Positions 24,651-35,131 of a stretch of DNA of 64,000 bases are shown piece by piece. Position numbers and translations under genes: made by a program. The notes below the pieces were generated by a model. It was not told the origin of the DNA and did not search any database. It worked only from the letters and a program-made list of their open reading frames with translations. Source of the stretch: Lactobacillus equicursoris DSM 19284 = JCM 14600 = CIP 110162 (GTDB taxonomy: Bacteria > Bacillota > Bacilli > Lactobacillales > Lactobacillaceae); contig NZ_AZDU01000001.1 in the NCBI RefSeq assembly GCF_001434815.1, positions 60,715 to 124,714 on the forward strand. Reading direction: 5' to 3'. How positions within the stretch are numbered: the stretch's first letter is position 1; each line of letters begins with the position of its first letter.

Positions 24651-27533
24651 TTATTTTGCTTCTTTCTCGACTTGTTCTTCTTTTTCCATTTTGGCCATCG
24701 CCTGTTTGGTCAGCTTGACGTCCCGATCTAAAACCGGCTTTAGGTACTTGCCCGTCCAAGAGTCTGGGCAAGCAGCCACATCTTCAGGCGTTCCTTGGCA
24801 AACTAACTGGCCGCCCCGCTCGCCCCCTTCTGGGCCCAGGTCGATCAGCCAGTCAGCCGTCTTGATTACGTCTAGGTTGTGTTCAATCACCAAGACCGTG
24901 TTGCCCTGGTCCACCAGTCGGTCCAAAACGCCAATCAGGCGCTTGATGTCGTCGGTATGCAGACCCGTGGTTGGTTCGTCCAAGATGTAGAAGTTCTTGC
25001 CAGTCGACAATTTTTGGAGTTCACTAGCCAGCTTCATTCTTTGGGCTTCCCCACCGGACAGAGTCGTGGCAGGCTGGCCCAGTTTCACATAGCCTAAGCC
25101 CACGTCCACGATGGTTTGCAATTTGCGGTGGATCTTCGGGATGTTCTTGAAAAAGTCAGTTGCTTCACTAACCGTCATGTCCAAAACTTGGGCAATGTTC
25201 TTTTCCCGGTAAGTAACTTCCAGGGTTTCAGAATTGTAGCGCTGGCCATGGCAGACTTCACAAGGGACGTAAACGTCTGGCAGGAAGTTCATTTCAATCT
25301 TGAGGATCCCTTCGCCGTGGCAGGTTTCACAGCGCCCGCCCTTAACGTTAAAGGAGAATCTGGCCTTGGTGTAGCCCCGCATCTTAGCCTCGTTGGTTTG
25401 GGCAAACAGGGTCCGGATGTCGTCAAAGACGCTGGTATAAGTAGCCGGGTTGCTCCGCGGCGTTCTGCCGATTGGGCTTTGGTCAATATCAATGATTTTT
25501 TCAATGTTCTTCCAGCCAGTGATCCTGTCATACTTGCCCGGCTTTTGGGAGTTATGATTCAATTTTTGCGCCAAAGCCCGTTTTAAGATCTGGTTGACCA
25601 GGGTGGACTTGCCAGAGCCCGACACCCCGGTAACTACTGTTAACTTGCCGAGCGGGAAATCAACCGTCAAGTCTTTCAAGTTGTTTTCCTTGGCCCCAGT
25701 CACGGTAATCTTCTTGCCGTTTCCCTTGCGTCTAGTTAGCGGCACAGGAATAAACTTGTCGCCTCTAAGGTATTGGCCGGTCAAGGAGTTGGGATTGGCC
25801 ATCACCTCTTCTGGAGTCCCGGCCGCCATGACCTCGCCGCCGAATTCCCCGGCACCTGGCCCCATATCGATCAGGTAGTCAGCCGCCTTCATGGTTTCAT
25901 CATCGTGTTCAACCACGATCAAGGAGTTGCCGAGGTCCCGCATCTTCTTTAAAGATGCAATTAACCGGTCGTTGTCTCTTTGGTGAAGACCAATGGATGG
26001 TTCGTCCAAAACATACATGACTCCAGACAGGTTAGACCCAATCTGGGTTGCCAACCGAATTCTTTGGGCCTCGCCCCCTGACAAGGTCCCAGCTGACCGA
26101 GACAGGGTCAAGTAGTCCAGGCCCACGCTGACCAAGAAGGTCAAGCGGTCGCAAACTTCTTTTAAGATTGGCTTGGCAATCGCAGTTTCTTGTTCAGACA
26201 GCTTGGCCCCTTGGAAAAAGTTCAAGGCATCGCTGATCGGTTGGTCACTGGCGTCGGCAATGTTTTTGCCATTAAACTGTACGGCCAGAGCCTTTTCGTT
26301 CAAGCGCTTGCCGCGGCAGACCTCGCATGGCAGTTCCGTTAAGTACTTGGACATGGATTCCTGCATAAACTTGGACATTGGCTTGTTGTAGCGGCGCTCA
26401 ACATTGTTCATGACCCCTTCATAAGGCCGCTTGGTGTCGGTAACTCCGAAATCGCCTTCTAAGTGGAAGGCGATTTCCTTGTCGCCGGACCCGTACAAAA
26501 CCAAGTCTTTTTGCCGCTTGGTCAGCTTTTTAAAAGGCTTATCCATCGGAATCTTCAAGGCAGCGCAGGCTTGTTCCAGCATCCCCGTGTAGTACTTGGA
26601 GTTGGCCCACGGCGCCAAAGCCCCTTCTGCCAAGCTCTTATCTTTATCTGGAATGACCAGGTCTGGGTCAACCGTCAGCTTCATCCCCAAGCCATCGCAG
26701 GCTGGGCAGGCCCCAAATGGCGCGTTGAAGGAGAAGAGCCGCGGCTCCATTTCCCCCACCGTAAAGCCGCAAAGCGGACAAGCGTAGTATTCAGAAAAGC
26801 TGATCTTCTGGTCGCCAATTACGTCAACGTCCATGTAGCCTTCTGACAAGCGCAGGGCTGCTTCAACTGAGTCAAAAAGGCGAGAGCGAATGCCGTCTTT
26901 ATTGACTAAGCGGTCAACGACGATTTCGATATCGTGGCGCTTGTTCTTCTCCAGTTGAATGTCTTCGCTGATATCGTGCATTTCACCATCCACAATCACC
27001 CGGACATAGCCGGCCCGCTTGATTCTGGCAAAAACTTCCTTGTGCTCGCCCCGCTTGGCCCGGATCACCGGCGACAGGACCTGCAGCTTAGACCTTTCCG
27101 GCAAAGACAGAATCCGCTCTACCATCTGGTCAACTGACTGCCGCTGGATCAGGGTCCCGTCGTTTGGGCAAATCGGGTGGCCTACTCTAGCCCAGAGCAA
27201 ACGCAAGTAGTCGTTAATTTCTGTGACCGTCCCCACGGTTGAGCGGGGGTTATGAGAAGTGGTCTTTTGATCGATGGAAATAGCTGGATTTAAGCCATCA
27301 ATAGAGTCAACGTCTGCCTTGTCCATTTGGCCCAAAAATTGCCGCGCATAGCTGGACAGGGATTCTACATAACGTCTGCGCCCTTCGGCATAAAGGGTGT
27401 CAAAGGCTAGAGAACTCTTGCCTGACCCTGACAAGCCAGTAATCACGACCAGCTGGTCCTTGGGAATGGTCACGTCGATATTTTTCAAGTTATGCTCGCG
27501 GGCACCCTTAATCACGATTTTTCTATCTGCCAT
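24651..27533 (-). CDS. uvrA: Excinuclease ABC subunit A UvrA
   Basis: Damage-recognition ATPase of nucleotide excision repair, 960 aa. Two ABC modules: Walker [10 protein letters not shown] near residue 35 and GVSGSGKST near 645, signatures [12 protein letters not shown] and [12 protein letters not shown]. Zinc-binding cysteine pairs are present (CPLCGF/CPACDG and CETCHG/CEVCHG). Start overlaps the last 11 nt of uvrB, so the two are co-translated. A short Lys/Glu-rich tail makes it slightly longer than usual. Confidence 0.98.
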   Translation of the reverse strand: MADRKIVIKGAREHNLKNIDVTIPKDQLVVITGLSGSGKSSLAFDTLYAEGRRRYVESLSSYARQFLGQMDKADVDSIDGLNPAISIDQKTTSHNPRSTVGTVTEINDYLRLLWARVGHPICPNDGTLIQRQSVDQMVERILSLPERSKLQVLSPVIRAKRGEHKEVFARIKRAGYVRVIVDGEMHDISEDIQLEKNKRHDIEIVVDRLVNKDGIRSRLFDSVEAALRLSEGYMDVDVIGDQKISFSEYYACPLCGFTVGEMEPRLFSFNAPFGACPACDGLGMKLTVDPDLVIPDKDKSLAEGALAPWANSKYYTGMLEQACAALKIPMDKPFKKLTKRQKDLVLYGSGDKEIAFHLEGDFGVTDTKRPYEGVMNNVERRYNKPMSKFMQESMSKYLTELPCEVCRGKRLNEKALAVQFNGKNIADASDQPISDALNFFQGAKLSEQETAIAKPILKEVCDRLTFLVSVGLDYLTLSRSAGTLSGGEAQRIRLATQIGSNLSGVMYVLDEPSIGLHQRDNDRLIASLKKMRDLGNSLIVVEHDDETMKAADYLIDMGPGAGEFGGEVMAAGTPEEVMANPNSLTGQYLRGDKFIPVPLTRRKGNGKKITVTGAKENNLKDLTVDFPLGKLTVVTGVSGSGKSTLVNQILKRALAQKLNHNSQKPGKYDRITGWKNIEKIIDIDQSPIGRTPRSNPATYTSVFDDIRTLFAQTNEAKMRGYTKARFSFNVKGGRCETCHGEGILKIEMNFLPDVYVPCEVCHGQRYNSETLEVTYREKNIAQVLDMTVSEATDFFKNIPKIHRKLQTIVDVGLGYVKLGQPATTLSGGEAQRMKLASELQKLSTGKNFYILDEPTTGLHTDDIKRLIGVLDRLVDQGNTVLVIEHNLDVIKTADWLIDLGPEGGERGGQLVCQGTPEDVAACPDSWTGKYLKPVLDRDVKLTKQAMAKMEKEEQVEKEAK

Positions 27534-29571
27534 TGAAATTCTTGCCTTTCTTCGTCTGCGGCTTTCTGACTGAGCCTTCTAGTTCAATGATTGCGTCGCG
27601 GAGGTTGGCAGCTGATTCAAAGTCCAGCTTCTTGGCAGCAGCCTCCATCTGCTCTCTTAAGTTGGCGATCATTTGCTGCTTTTGCTTGACGGTCAATTCG
27701 TCAAAGTTGAGGTCCGCAAAGCTCTTTTCATCTTCGGCCAGCTGGTCCTTGTCGCCCTTGACCACGCTGATCACGTCCCGAATTGGCTTAATGATGGTCT
27801 TCGGCACGACGCCGTGCTCTTCGTTAAACTTCATCTGGATGGCCCGGCGGCGGGTCGTTTCATCGATAGCGGCCTTCATGGAGTCGGTGATGTGGTCAGC
27901 GTACATGATAACTTCACCGTTGGCATTTCTGGCTGCCCGGCCCATGGTTTGCACTAATGGCCGGTAAGCCCGCAGGAAGCCTTCCTTGTCGGCATCCAAA
28001 ATGGCTACTAAAGACACTTCTGGCACGTCGATCCCTTCTCTAAGCAGGTTGATCCCAATCAAAACGTCAAACTTGCCAAGGCGCAAGTCCCGAATGATCT
28101 GCATCCGCTCTAAGGTCTTGATGTCTGAGTGCAGATACCTGACCTTGATGCCGAGGTCTTTCAAGTAGTCGGTCAAGTCTTCCGCCATCTTCTTGGTCAA
28201 GGTGGTCACAAAGACCCGCTCATTGCGCTCAATCCGCAAGTTGATTTCCCCAACCAGGTCATCGATCTGCCCTTCGATTGGACGAACCTCAATTTTGGGA
28301 TCCAAAAGCCCAGTCGGCCGAATCACCTGTTCCACGATCTTGCTGGTCCGGTTTAATTCATAGTCGCCTGGCGTGGCAGACACATAGATGATGTCGTTGA
28401 CGTGCTGCTCAAATTCTTCCAGTTTCAATGGCCGGTTGTCCAAAGCGGATGGCAGGCGGAAACCGTAATCGATCAAAGTCTGCTTGCGGTTGCGGTCACC
28501 GTTGTACATGGCACGGATTTCTGGCATGGTGGCGTGGGATTCGTCGATCAAGAAGAGTGAGTCTTCTGGGAAGAAGTCTAAAAGGGTGTATGGCGGTTCG
28601 CCAGCCTTCCGGTTTTCCAGCTGCCGGGAATAGTTTTCGATCCCGTTGGTGTAGCCGACTTCTTCCATCATTTCCATGTCATAAGTGGTCCGCTGCTTGA
28701 TTCTTTCGGCTTCCAGCAGCTTGCCCTCACTCTCAAACTTTTTCACCTGGTCAGCCATTTCCTGCTTGATCCGCTTGATGGCGCCGTCCAGCTGGTCCTG
28801 GTTGGTCATGAAGTGGGTGGCTGGAAACAAGGACACGCTCTCTCTTTCGCCCCGGATTTCCCCGGTTAAGGGATCAATCTCCACGATCCGGTCGATTTCA
28901 TCCCCGAAAAATTCGATCCGGTAGGCCCGGTCTGAATAGCCGGCTGGGAAGACTTCTACAATGTCTCCGTGGACCCGGAAGCGGCCCCGCTGAAAGTCGA
29001 TGTCGTTGCGGTCATATTGGATGTTAACTAGATCTCTAAGTAAGGTATTTCTTTCGTATTCTTGGCCCACATAGACGTTCAAAACGCTGGCTGCGTACTC
29101 CTTAGGCGAACCCAAGCCGTAGATGCAAGATACGGAGGCTACAACGATGACGTCGTTTCTGGACATCAAGGCACTGGTAGCCGCGTGCCGCAGCTGGTCG
29201 ATTTCGTCGTTGATGGAAGCGTCTTTTTCAATATAGGTGTCTGATGAAGGCACGTAAGCTTCTGGCTGGTAGTAGTCATAGTAAGAGACAAAGTATTCCA
29301 CGGCATTATTCGGGAAAAAGTCTTTGAACTCGTTATACAGCTGCCCAACCAAGGTCTTGTTGTGGGTGATGACCAAGGTTGGCTTGTTCATCTTGGCAAT
29401 CACATTGGCCATGGTATAGGTCTTCCCGGTCCCCGTGGCCCCTTTTAAGATCTGCTCTTTCGTGCCAGCCTTAAAGTTAGCGACCAACTGGTCGATAGCC
29501 TGGCCCTGGTCGCCGGCTGGCTGGTATGGGGAAACCAGGTCAAAATGGTTGTTGTCTTGCCGCTTAATCAC
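27523..29571 (-). CDS. uvrB: Excinuclease ABC subunit B UvrB
   Basis: Helicase-like subunit that verifies damage and recruits UvrC. 682 aa, start GTG at 29569-29571 after AGGAGG. Walker [11 protein letters not shown] near residue 40, beta-hairpin [12 protein letters not shown] near residue 100, helicase motifs through residue 560 and the C-terminal UvrC-binding helix pair (residues 635-665). An SOS-like box stands in the promoter region (29630-29643). Confidence 0.98.
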   Translation of the reverse strand: MIKRQDNNHFDLVSPYQPAGDQGQAIDQLVANFKAGTKEQILKGATGTGKTYTMANVIAKMNKPTLVITHNKTLVGQLYNEFKDFFPNNAVEYFVSYYDYYQPEAYVPSSDTYIEKDASINDEIDQLRHAATSALMSRNDVIVVASVSCIYGLGSPKEYAASVLNVYVGQEYERNTLLRDLVNIQYDRNDIDFQRGRFRVHGDIVEVFPAGYSDRAYRIEFFGDEIDRIVEIDPLTGEIRGERESVSLFPATHFMTNQDQLDGAIKRIKQEMADQVKKFESEGKLLEAERIKQRTTYDMEMMEEVGYTNGIENYSRQLENRKAGEPPYTLLDFFPEDSLFLIDESHATMPEIRAMYNGDRNRKQTLIDYGFRLPSALDNRPLKLEEFEQHVNDIIYVSATPGDYELNRTSKIVEQVIRPTGLLDPKIEVRPIEGQIDDLVGEINLRIERNERVFVTTLTKKMAEDLTDYLKDLGIKVRYLHSDIKTLERMQIIRDLRLGKFDVLIGINLLREGIDVPEVSLVAILDADKEGFLRAYRPLVQTMGRAARNANGEVIMYADHITDSMKAAIDETTRRRAIQMKFNEEHGVVPKTIIKPIRDVISVVKGDKDQLAEDEKSFADLNFDELTVKQKQQMIANLREQMEAAAKKLDFESAANLRDAIIELEGSVRKPQTKKGKNFNGR

Positions 29572-29629
29572 GCGCTTTTCCTCCTAACGCAGTATTTAAC
29601 ACTAATTCAGTCTCTCTATTCTACCACTT

Positions 29630-29643
29630 CGAACGTACATTCT
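29630..29643 (-). promoter_or_regulatory. Probable LexA (SOS) box of uvrBA
   Basis: On the minus strand AGAATGTACGTTCG; compared with the Firmicute consensus CGAAC-N4-GTTCG the right half is perfect, the left has two changes. It lies about 60 nt upstream of the uvrB start between a TTGTTA and a TAGAAT hexamer. Confidence 0.65.
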
Positions 29644-29671
29644 AACAATAATCTGCTTATAAAAAAGTACT

Positions 29672-29700
29672 AAAAAAAGACCACCTACTGGTGATCTTTT
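29672..29700 (-). terminator. Terminator of trxB
   Basis: AAAAGATCACC pairs with GGTGGTCTTTT around a 4-nt loop; a seven-T run follows on the minus strand. Confidence 0.9.
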
Positions 29701-29716
29701 CTAAACTATTCTCTTT

Positions 29717-30649
29717 TTACTTCAATAAACCCTGGCTTTGCAGGTAGTTGTAGGCTTCTTGGCCCGCAGTACTGCCTTCGCCAACCGCCGTTGAAACTTG
29801 GCGGAGGTCCTTTGGCCGCACGTCGCCGGCCGCAAAGATCCCTTCTTGCTTGGTGTGCATGTTTTCATCGGTTGGAATCCAGCCGTTTTCATCCAAGATG
29901 CCCAGGTCCTTAACTGCGTTAGTTACTGGCAAAAGGCCAACGTAGATGAAGACGCCCTTAGCTGGCAAGACCTTTTCTTCACCGGTTACCTTGTCCTTGT
30001 AGCGAACCCCAGTCACCTTGCCGTCTTCACCGACGATTTCTTCGGTTTGAGCGTTCCAGACAAAGTTGATCTTGTCGTTGGCAAAAGCCTTCTCCTGCAG
30101 TTCTGGCTTGGCCCGCAGTTGGTCCCGGCGGTGAATGATGGTCACGGTCTTGGCTGACCGGGTCAGGTAAAGCCCTTCTTGCACAGCAGAGTCGCCCCCG
30201 CCGATGACAGCCACGTCCTCATCTCTAAAGAAAGCAGCGTCGCAGACCGCGCAGTAGGAAACCCCATGCCCTGAATATTCATCTTCGCCAGTTACGCCCA
30301 AGTGCTTGTGCTCAGCCCCGGTCGTAATGATCACGGCTGGTGCCACGTACTCTTCACTGTCGGTAATGACATGCTTATACTTGCCATCAAGCTTGATGGC
30401 TTGTACGTCGCCGTATTCATAGCTGGCACCGGCATTTTGCACCGTTTGGTACATCTTTTCACCGAGTTCTGGCCCCTGAATTTCCACAAAGCCTGGGTAG
30501 TTGTCAATCCCAGCCGTGTTGTTCATTTGCCCGCCATAAATGCCGCGGTCAAGCAAAACAGTCTTCAGATTAGCCCGGGCCGCGTAAACTGCAGCGGCCA
30601 TGCCGGCAGGACCGGCACCAATAATTACAACGTCAACTTCTTTAGCCAT
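29717..30649 (-). CDS. trxB: Thioredoxin-disulfide reductase TrxB
   Basis: NADPH-dependent flavoenzyme that keeps thioredoxin reduced, 310 aa. FAD-binding GAGPAGMAAAVYAA at residues 11-24, redox pair CAVCD near residues 134-138, NADPH-binding GGGDSAVQE near 155 and the C-terminal FAAGDVRPK motif. Preceded by an extended -10 (TATGAT on the minus strand near 30685), so it may have its own promoter in addition to readthrough from gpsA; trxB is a typical Spx target, and spx is in this window. Confidence 0.97.
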   Translation of the reverse strand: MAKEVDVVIIGAGPAGMAAAVYAARANLKTVLLDRGIYGGQMNNTAGIDNYPGFVEIQGPELGEKMYQTVQNAGASYEYGDVQAIKLDGKYKHVITDSEEYVAPAVIITTGAEHKHLGVTGEDEYSGHGVSYCAVCDAAFFRDEDVAVIGGGDSAVQEGLYLTRSAKTVTIIHRRDQLRAKPELQEKAFANDKINFVWNAQTEEIVGEDGKVTGVRYKDKVTGEEKVLPAKGVFIYVGLLPVTNAVKDLGILDENGWIPTDENMHTKQEGIFAAGDVRPKDLRQVSTAVGEGSTAGQEAYNYLQSQGLLK

Positions 30650-30721
30650 AAGCGGCCTCCTTTTGCTTACTTTTTATAAGCAATATCATACCTGATTTTT
30701 GAGAAAAAGCAAGCCACTTGC

Positions 30722-31738
30722 TTAAATTCGGATTTCTGGCCCCATTTCCCGGCTCATCATCAGCTTGATTTCGTCTTTGACATCAGAGCCTTCAAACAAA
30801 ACGTTGTAAATCGCTGCTGAAATTGGCATGTCTAAAGAATACTTGTCGCAGATCTCGCGAACCGCCTTAACGGTCGTTACCCCTTCAACGACCTGGCCCA
30901 TATTGGCCAAGACATCTTCCAGTTTTTGCCCCTGCCCCAGCTGGTAGCCGCAGCGCCAGTTTCGAGAGTTAACCGAGGTACAGGTAACGATCAAGTCGCC
31001 GATGCCGGACAAGCCGGAAAAAGTCCACGGCGCCCCGCCAAAGGCAATCCCTAACCGGGTCACTTCGGCTAGCCCCCGGGTCATCAGGGCCGCTTTAGCG
31101 TTGTCGCCGTAGCCTAAACCCGCCAAGATCCCGGCGGCAATGGCGATGACGTTTTTCACCGCTCCGCCAACCTGCACCCCAATTGGGTCATTGCTAGTAT
31201 AAAAACGAACGTAATCGTTAGAAAAAATCCGCTGCAGTTTGGCCGCATTGTCCAAACTGGTGGAAGCCAGGGTAATGGCCGTCAGGTCCTTTTGGGCTAA
31301 ATTTTCCGCATGGCTAGGACCCGACAAGACAACCATCTTGTCCATTTGGTCTGGATAGATTTCATCTTTAAAAATCTGGGTCACCAGCTTTTTGCTCCCT
31401 GGCTCAATCCCCTTGGTAGCACTGACCAAGAGCGGCTGCTCGCCGCTTTTGTCTAGCTCCTGTTTAACTAGTTTGGCCACAGAGCGAATGGCAGAAGTTG
31501 GGACAACAAACAGGATTACGTCGGTGTCCTTTAGCACCCAGGATAAATCTAGACTAGCCACCACTTTTTCATTGGCCCGCCAATCTTTTAAATAGTGGGC
31601 ATTTGTGTGATGAGTGTTGATCTCGTCAACTACGCTTTGCCGGTGACCATATAGGGCTACCTCGCAGCCATTGTCAGCCAGCATTGAAGCCAAGGCGGTC
31701 CCCCAGGAACCGGCCCCTAAAACGGAAATTTTCGTCAT
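30722..31738 (-). CDS. gpsA: Glycerol-3-phosphate dehydrogenase [NAD(P)+] GpsA
   Basis: Makes sn-glycerol 3-phosphate from dihydroxyacetone phosphate for phospholipid and teichoic acid synthesis. 338 aa. N-terminal GAGSWGTALA at residues 7-16, catalytic lysine region GGAVKNVIAIAAG near residue 190 and the substrate block around residue 255. 6 nt downstream of lgt in the hprK-lgt-gpsA-trxB cluster, a conserved Firmicute arrangement. Confidence 0.97.
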   Translation of the reverse strand: MTKISVLGAGSWGTALASMLADNGCEVALYGHRQSVVDEINTHHTNAHYLKDWRANEKVVASLDLSWVLKDTDVILFVVPTSAIRSVAKLVKQELDKSGEQPLLVSATKGIEPGSKKLVTQIFKDEIYPDQMDKMVVLSGPSHAENLAQKDLTAITLASTSLDNAAKLQRIFSNDYVRFYTSNDPIGVQVGGAVKNVIAIAAGILAGLGYGDNAKAALMTRGLAEVTRLGIAFGGAPWTFSGLSGIGDLIVTCTSVNSRNWRCGYQLGQGQKLEDVLANMGQVVEGVTTVKAVREICDKYSLDMPISAAIYNVLFEGSDVKDEIKLMMSREMGPEIRI

Positions 31739-31744
31739 AAGTGT

Positions 31745-32578
31745 TTACCTTTCGTATGGATATTTTAAACCGCTACCATCAAGATACCACTTTGGCTTGA
31801 CTTTTACACGCCGGTAGACAAATAAAATAATGACCGCCACAAACAAAACTAGGCTCAAGGCTTGGGAGACGCGGATTGCGCCAAAGATATAGAGGCTGTC
31901 CGTCCGCATCCCTTCGACAAAAAAGCGCACGACCGCATACCAACCCAGATAAAACATGAAGACTTCTCCCTGCTTAAAGAGGTACTTTTTGTGCCGCAAG
32001 GACAAGATCAGGATCAAGCCGATCAAGTTGAAGAAGGATTCATATAAAAAAGTTGGCTGGTAGTAGTGGCCGTTAATGTACATCTGGTCGATGATGAACT
32101 TGGGCAGGTGCAGGCTTTGTAAAAAGGCCAGAGTCGTTTGGCTCCCGTGAGCTTCTTGGTTCATGAAGTTGCCCCAGCGGCCCAAGATCTGAGCCGCCAT
32201 AACGCCTGGCGCCACCACGTCCAGCATCAAGAAGGGCGGCAGCATCCGCTTGTAGCAAAAGACAAACAAGACGATCGCCCCGGTAATGAGGCCGCCATAA
32301 ATGGCGATCCCCCCGTTCCAGATGGCGATGATTTCACTGGGGTGCTGGGAGAAATAGCCCCATTCAAAAATCACGTAGTAGATTCTGGCCCCGATAAAGC
32401 CGAGCGGCACGCCCCACAAAAGCAGGTCGATGAAGTCATCGCTCATGATCTGCCGCCTTTGCCCTTCCTTGATGGCCATGTAGGTCGCCAACAAGATCCC
32501 GGCGGCGATGATAATCCCGTACCAGCGGACGTGAAAGGGTCCAAAACTAAAAGCAATTGGGTTCAGTGCTAAATTCAC
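31745..32578 (-). CDS. lgt: Prolipoprotein diacylglyceryl transferase Lgt
   Basis: Membrane enzyme that attaches diacylglycerol from phosphatidylglycerol to the lipobox cysteine of prolipoproteins. 277 aa, seven hydrophobic segments. The signature GRWGNFMNQEAHG near residue 140 and RFFVEGMRTDSL near residue 225 are present. Start is GTG at 32576-32578, overlapping the hprK stop by one base (TAGTG). Confidence 0.96.
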   Translation of the reverse strand: MNLALNPIAFSFGPFHVRWYGIIIAAGILLATYMAIKEGQRRQIMSDDFIDLLLWGVPLGFIGARIYYVIFEWGYFSQHPSEIIAIWNGGIAIYGGLITGAIVLFVFCYKRMLPPFLMLDVVAPGVMAAQILGRWGNFMNQEAHGSQTTLAFLQSLHLPKFIIDQMYINGHYYQPTFLYESFFNLIGLILILSLRHKKYLFKQGEVFMFYLGWYAVVRFFVEGMRTDSLYIFGAIRVSQALSLVLFVAVIILFVYRRVKVKPKWYLDGSGLKYPYER

Positions 32579-33537
32579 TAATCCTTGTCCCCCTCTTTTT
32601 CTTCTTCAGTATTTTCAGCGATCAGGCTGGTCAGGTTTTCGTCAAAAGTCTTTGCCGCATCAAAGCCCATGGCCTTGGCCCGGAAGTTCATGACGGCTAC
32701 TTCAACGATATTTTCCATGTTCCGGCCGACCTTGACAGGGATGGTGACTTGCGGAACGGCAATCCCGCAAATGATCCGAGTATTTTCCTGAAAGCCTAGG
32801 CGGTCGTAGTTGGCCTTAGAGTCCCAGTTGGTCAGGTTGATAACCAAGGAAATTTCCGTTTCGTCCTTGATGGCCCCGATCCCAAACAGCTTCAAGACGT
32901 CAATGATCCCAATGCCGCGAATTTCCATCAGGTGCTTCAAGATCTTTGGGCTTTCGCCAACCACCGTTTCGTGATCTCTTTGGTAAACGTCCACCCGGTC
33001 GTCCGCGATCAAGCGGTGGCCGTGCTGGACTAAGGCAAGAGCCGTTTCTGACTTGCCGACGCCGGATTCGCCGGTCAAAAGGACCCCCATCCCGAAGACT
33101 TCTACCAAAACTCCGTGAACGCTGACGCGCTTAGCCAGCTTAGCGGCTAGGTACTGGTTGATCATGCTCATCAGGTAGGTAGTAGCATCGTTAGAAATCA
33201 AGATTGGCGTCTTACTTTCAGCCGCTGCCGCTTTTAATTCTTTTGGCACCGGCAGGTTGCGTGAAATCAAGACACATGGCGTTTCTGGTTCACAAATCTT
33301 ATCAAATACCCGCTTGCGCATATCGCTGTCTAGGCGCGCTGCGTAAGAAATTTCCGTCCGGCCCAAGAGTTGAACCCGGTCGACGGGGTAGAAGTCAAAA
33401 TATCCTGATAATTCTAGCCCTGGCCGGTAAATATCGGAAACCTTGATCTTCTTTTGGGATACATATTCTTCGCCCTGCAAGACGCGGATATTCGCATTGT
33501 CTTGCAAAAAATCAGCTAATTTAACTGCGTTGCTCAT
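32578..33537 (-). CDS. hprK: HPr kinase/phosphorylase HprK
   Basis: Bifunctional sensor enzyme that phosphorylates HPr at Ser46 when glycolytic intermediates are high, thereby activating CcpA-dependent catabolite control. 319 aa. Walker [15 protein letters not shown] near residue 155 and the HprK signature [16 protein letters not shown] near residue 203. A cre-like site in the hpf promoter of this window would be a downstream target of the pathway (inference). Confidence 0.97.
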   Translation of the reverse strand: MSNAVKLADFLQDNANIRVLQGEEYVSQKKIKVSDIYRPGLELSGYFDFYPVDRVQLLGRTEISYAARLDSDMRKRVFDKICEPETPCVLISRNLPVPKELKAAAAESKTPILISNDATTYLMSMINQYLAAKLAKRVSVHGVLVEVFGMGVLLTGESGVGKSETALALVQHGHRLIADDRVDVYQRDHETVVGESPKILKHLMEIRGIGIIDVLKLFGIGAIKDETEISLVINLTNWDSKANYDRLGFQENTRIICGIAVPQVTIPVKVGRNMENIVEVAVMNFRAKAMGFDAAKTFDENLTSLIAENTEEEKEGDKD

Positions 33538-33556
33538 TTTTTCTCCGATCCTTTAC

Positions 33557-33856
33557 TTAATCCTCTTGATCATCATCTTTAACATCCTTGGTCGTCACAT
33601 TCCGGGCATGCTTGCGGCCGCTTGCCGGCTCTTGGCTATCAAAACCCTGGAAAAAGTCCTGGAAATTAGAAAAAGTCCCAGAACTTGGCAGGTCTTCATG
33701 ATGCTTTTTGTAGTAAAAGCGGTAATAAAGCCACAGGCCCAAGGCAACGACAATCCCTACTGGCAAGAGTGCAATAAAGGCCTTAAAAAAGACCGACAGA
33801 ATTGCCAAGATAACGATTGCCGCCAAGACGATCATGATAATGGTGATAAACGACAT
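33557..33856 (-). CDS. Small membrane protein upstream of hprK
   Basis: 99 aa, not assigned to a named family. Two adjacent hydrophobic helices (residues about 3-25 and 27-48) are followed by a basic YYRFYYKKHH border and a hydrophilic, acidic tail. It lies between prfB and hprK with gaps of about 20 nt, so it belongs to the same operon. The position recalls small envelope-stress membrane proteins found next to hprK in other Firmicutes, but sequence alone does not prove it. Confidence 0.78.
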   Translation of the reverse strand: MSFITIIMIVLAAIVILAILSVFFKAFIALLPVGIVVALGLWLYYRFYYKKHHEDLPSSGTFSNFQDFFQGFDSQEPASGRKHARNVTTKDVKDDDQED

Positions 33857-33877
33857 TTAAATTTTTTCTCCTAATTT

Positions 33878-34994
33878 TTAATCTGGATTTTCCTGGCTGA
33901 GCCGCCACTGCAGGTAAGCGTAGATAAAGGGATCCAGCTTGCCATCCATGACCCCGTTGACATCGGCTGTTTCATAATTGGTCCGGTGGTCCTTGACCAT
34001 GCTGTAGGGGTGGAAGACGTAAGATCTAATCTGAGACCCCCAGGCAATGTCCAGCTGCTCGCCCTTTAAAGCGGCCTTTTCCTTACGCTTTTTCTCTTCT
34101 TCCAGGTGAAAGAGCTTGGCCCGCATTTCGTTCATGGCCGTGTCCCGGTTTTGGAACTGGGAACGCTGAGCCTGGGAAGTCGTCACGATCCCGGTTGGGA
34201 TGTGGGTGATCCGGACGGCACTAGAGGTCTTGTTAATGTGCTGGCCACCCGCCCCGCTTGAGCGGTAAACGTCGATTCGCAGGTCTTTAGGGTCGATTTC
34301 AATGTTGATGAAATCGTCCACTTCTGGAATCACTTCGACTGAGGCAAAAGAAGTGTGCCGTCTTTTGGCCGAGTCAAAAGGCGAAATGCGTACCAGGCGG
34401 TGCACCCCGTGCTCTGACTTTAAGAGGCCATAGGCGTTTTTCCCGGAAATTCGGATGCTGGCACTCTTTAAGCCGGCTTCATCGCCAGGCTCAAAGTTGT
34501 TGACTTCAAACTTGAGGCCGTGGGCATCGCAGTAGCGCTGGTACATCCGCAAGAGCATGTTGCCCCAGTCCATGGCTTCCGTGCCGCCGGCACCTGGATG
34601 GATTTCCATCAGGGCATTATGGCCATCATATTCACCAGACAAAAGCAGGTTCAATTCGTATTGGTGGAAAGCCTCTTTCAGGTCCTCCAGCTCCTTTTCC
34701 GTGTCCGCCTGCAAATCTGGGTCTGGTTCCATTTTTAGCAGCTCTACGGCCGTTTCTTCGTCTTCTAGGGCCTTTTCCAGTTTTTGAAAGGAGTCCCGCT
34801 TTTCCTTTAAGACATTGTTTTCAGCGATCAGCTTTTGCGCGGCTTCTTGGTCATTCCAAAAGCCCGGCTCAGCCATCTTTTCTTCGTTGATGCCAATGCT
34901 TTCGCTAATGTTGTCGAAGTCAAAGAGACCCCCTAAAGTGGTTCAACCGGGTTCTAAGCTCGTCTAAGACTGATTGGATTTCACTGATTTCCAT
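33878..34994 (-). CDS. prfB: Peptide chain release factor 2 PrfB (programmed +1 frameshift)
   Basis: Reads UGA and UAA stop codons. The start ATG is at 34992-34994; after 24 codons the zero frame meets an in-frame TGA (34922-34920) in CTT TGA C, with the internal Shine-Dalgarno AGGGGG just upstream, the classic RF2 autoregulatory frameshift. After the +1 shift the second frame continues to 33878 (about 370 aa in total). Specificity tripeptide SPF in RISPFDSA and the GGQ catalytic loop SSGAGGQHINKT are intact. Confidence 0.96.
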
Positions 34995-35096
34995 TATTGT
35001 GATCTTCTCTTTCTAGTTTTCTATTTTCGTAATTTTTTACTTTTTACTAAAACAACAATCAAAGCAATACTATCTTACTAACTAGTATTATAACCA

Positions 35097-35124
35097 AAAA
35101 AGAGAGGCAATTGCCTCTCTTTTA
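35097..35124 (-). terminator. Terminator of secA
   Basis: Palindrome AAAAGAGAGGCAA/TTGCCTCTCTTTT centred between 35110 and 35111, T-run on the minus strand after the hairpin. Confidence 0.88.
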
Positions 35125-35131
35125 AAAAGTC

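Noticed and set aside
34921..34925. Sequencing frameshift in prfB
   Set aside because: CTT TGA C with an upstream AGGGGG is the programmed frameshift known for release factor 2.
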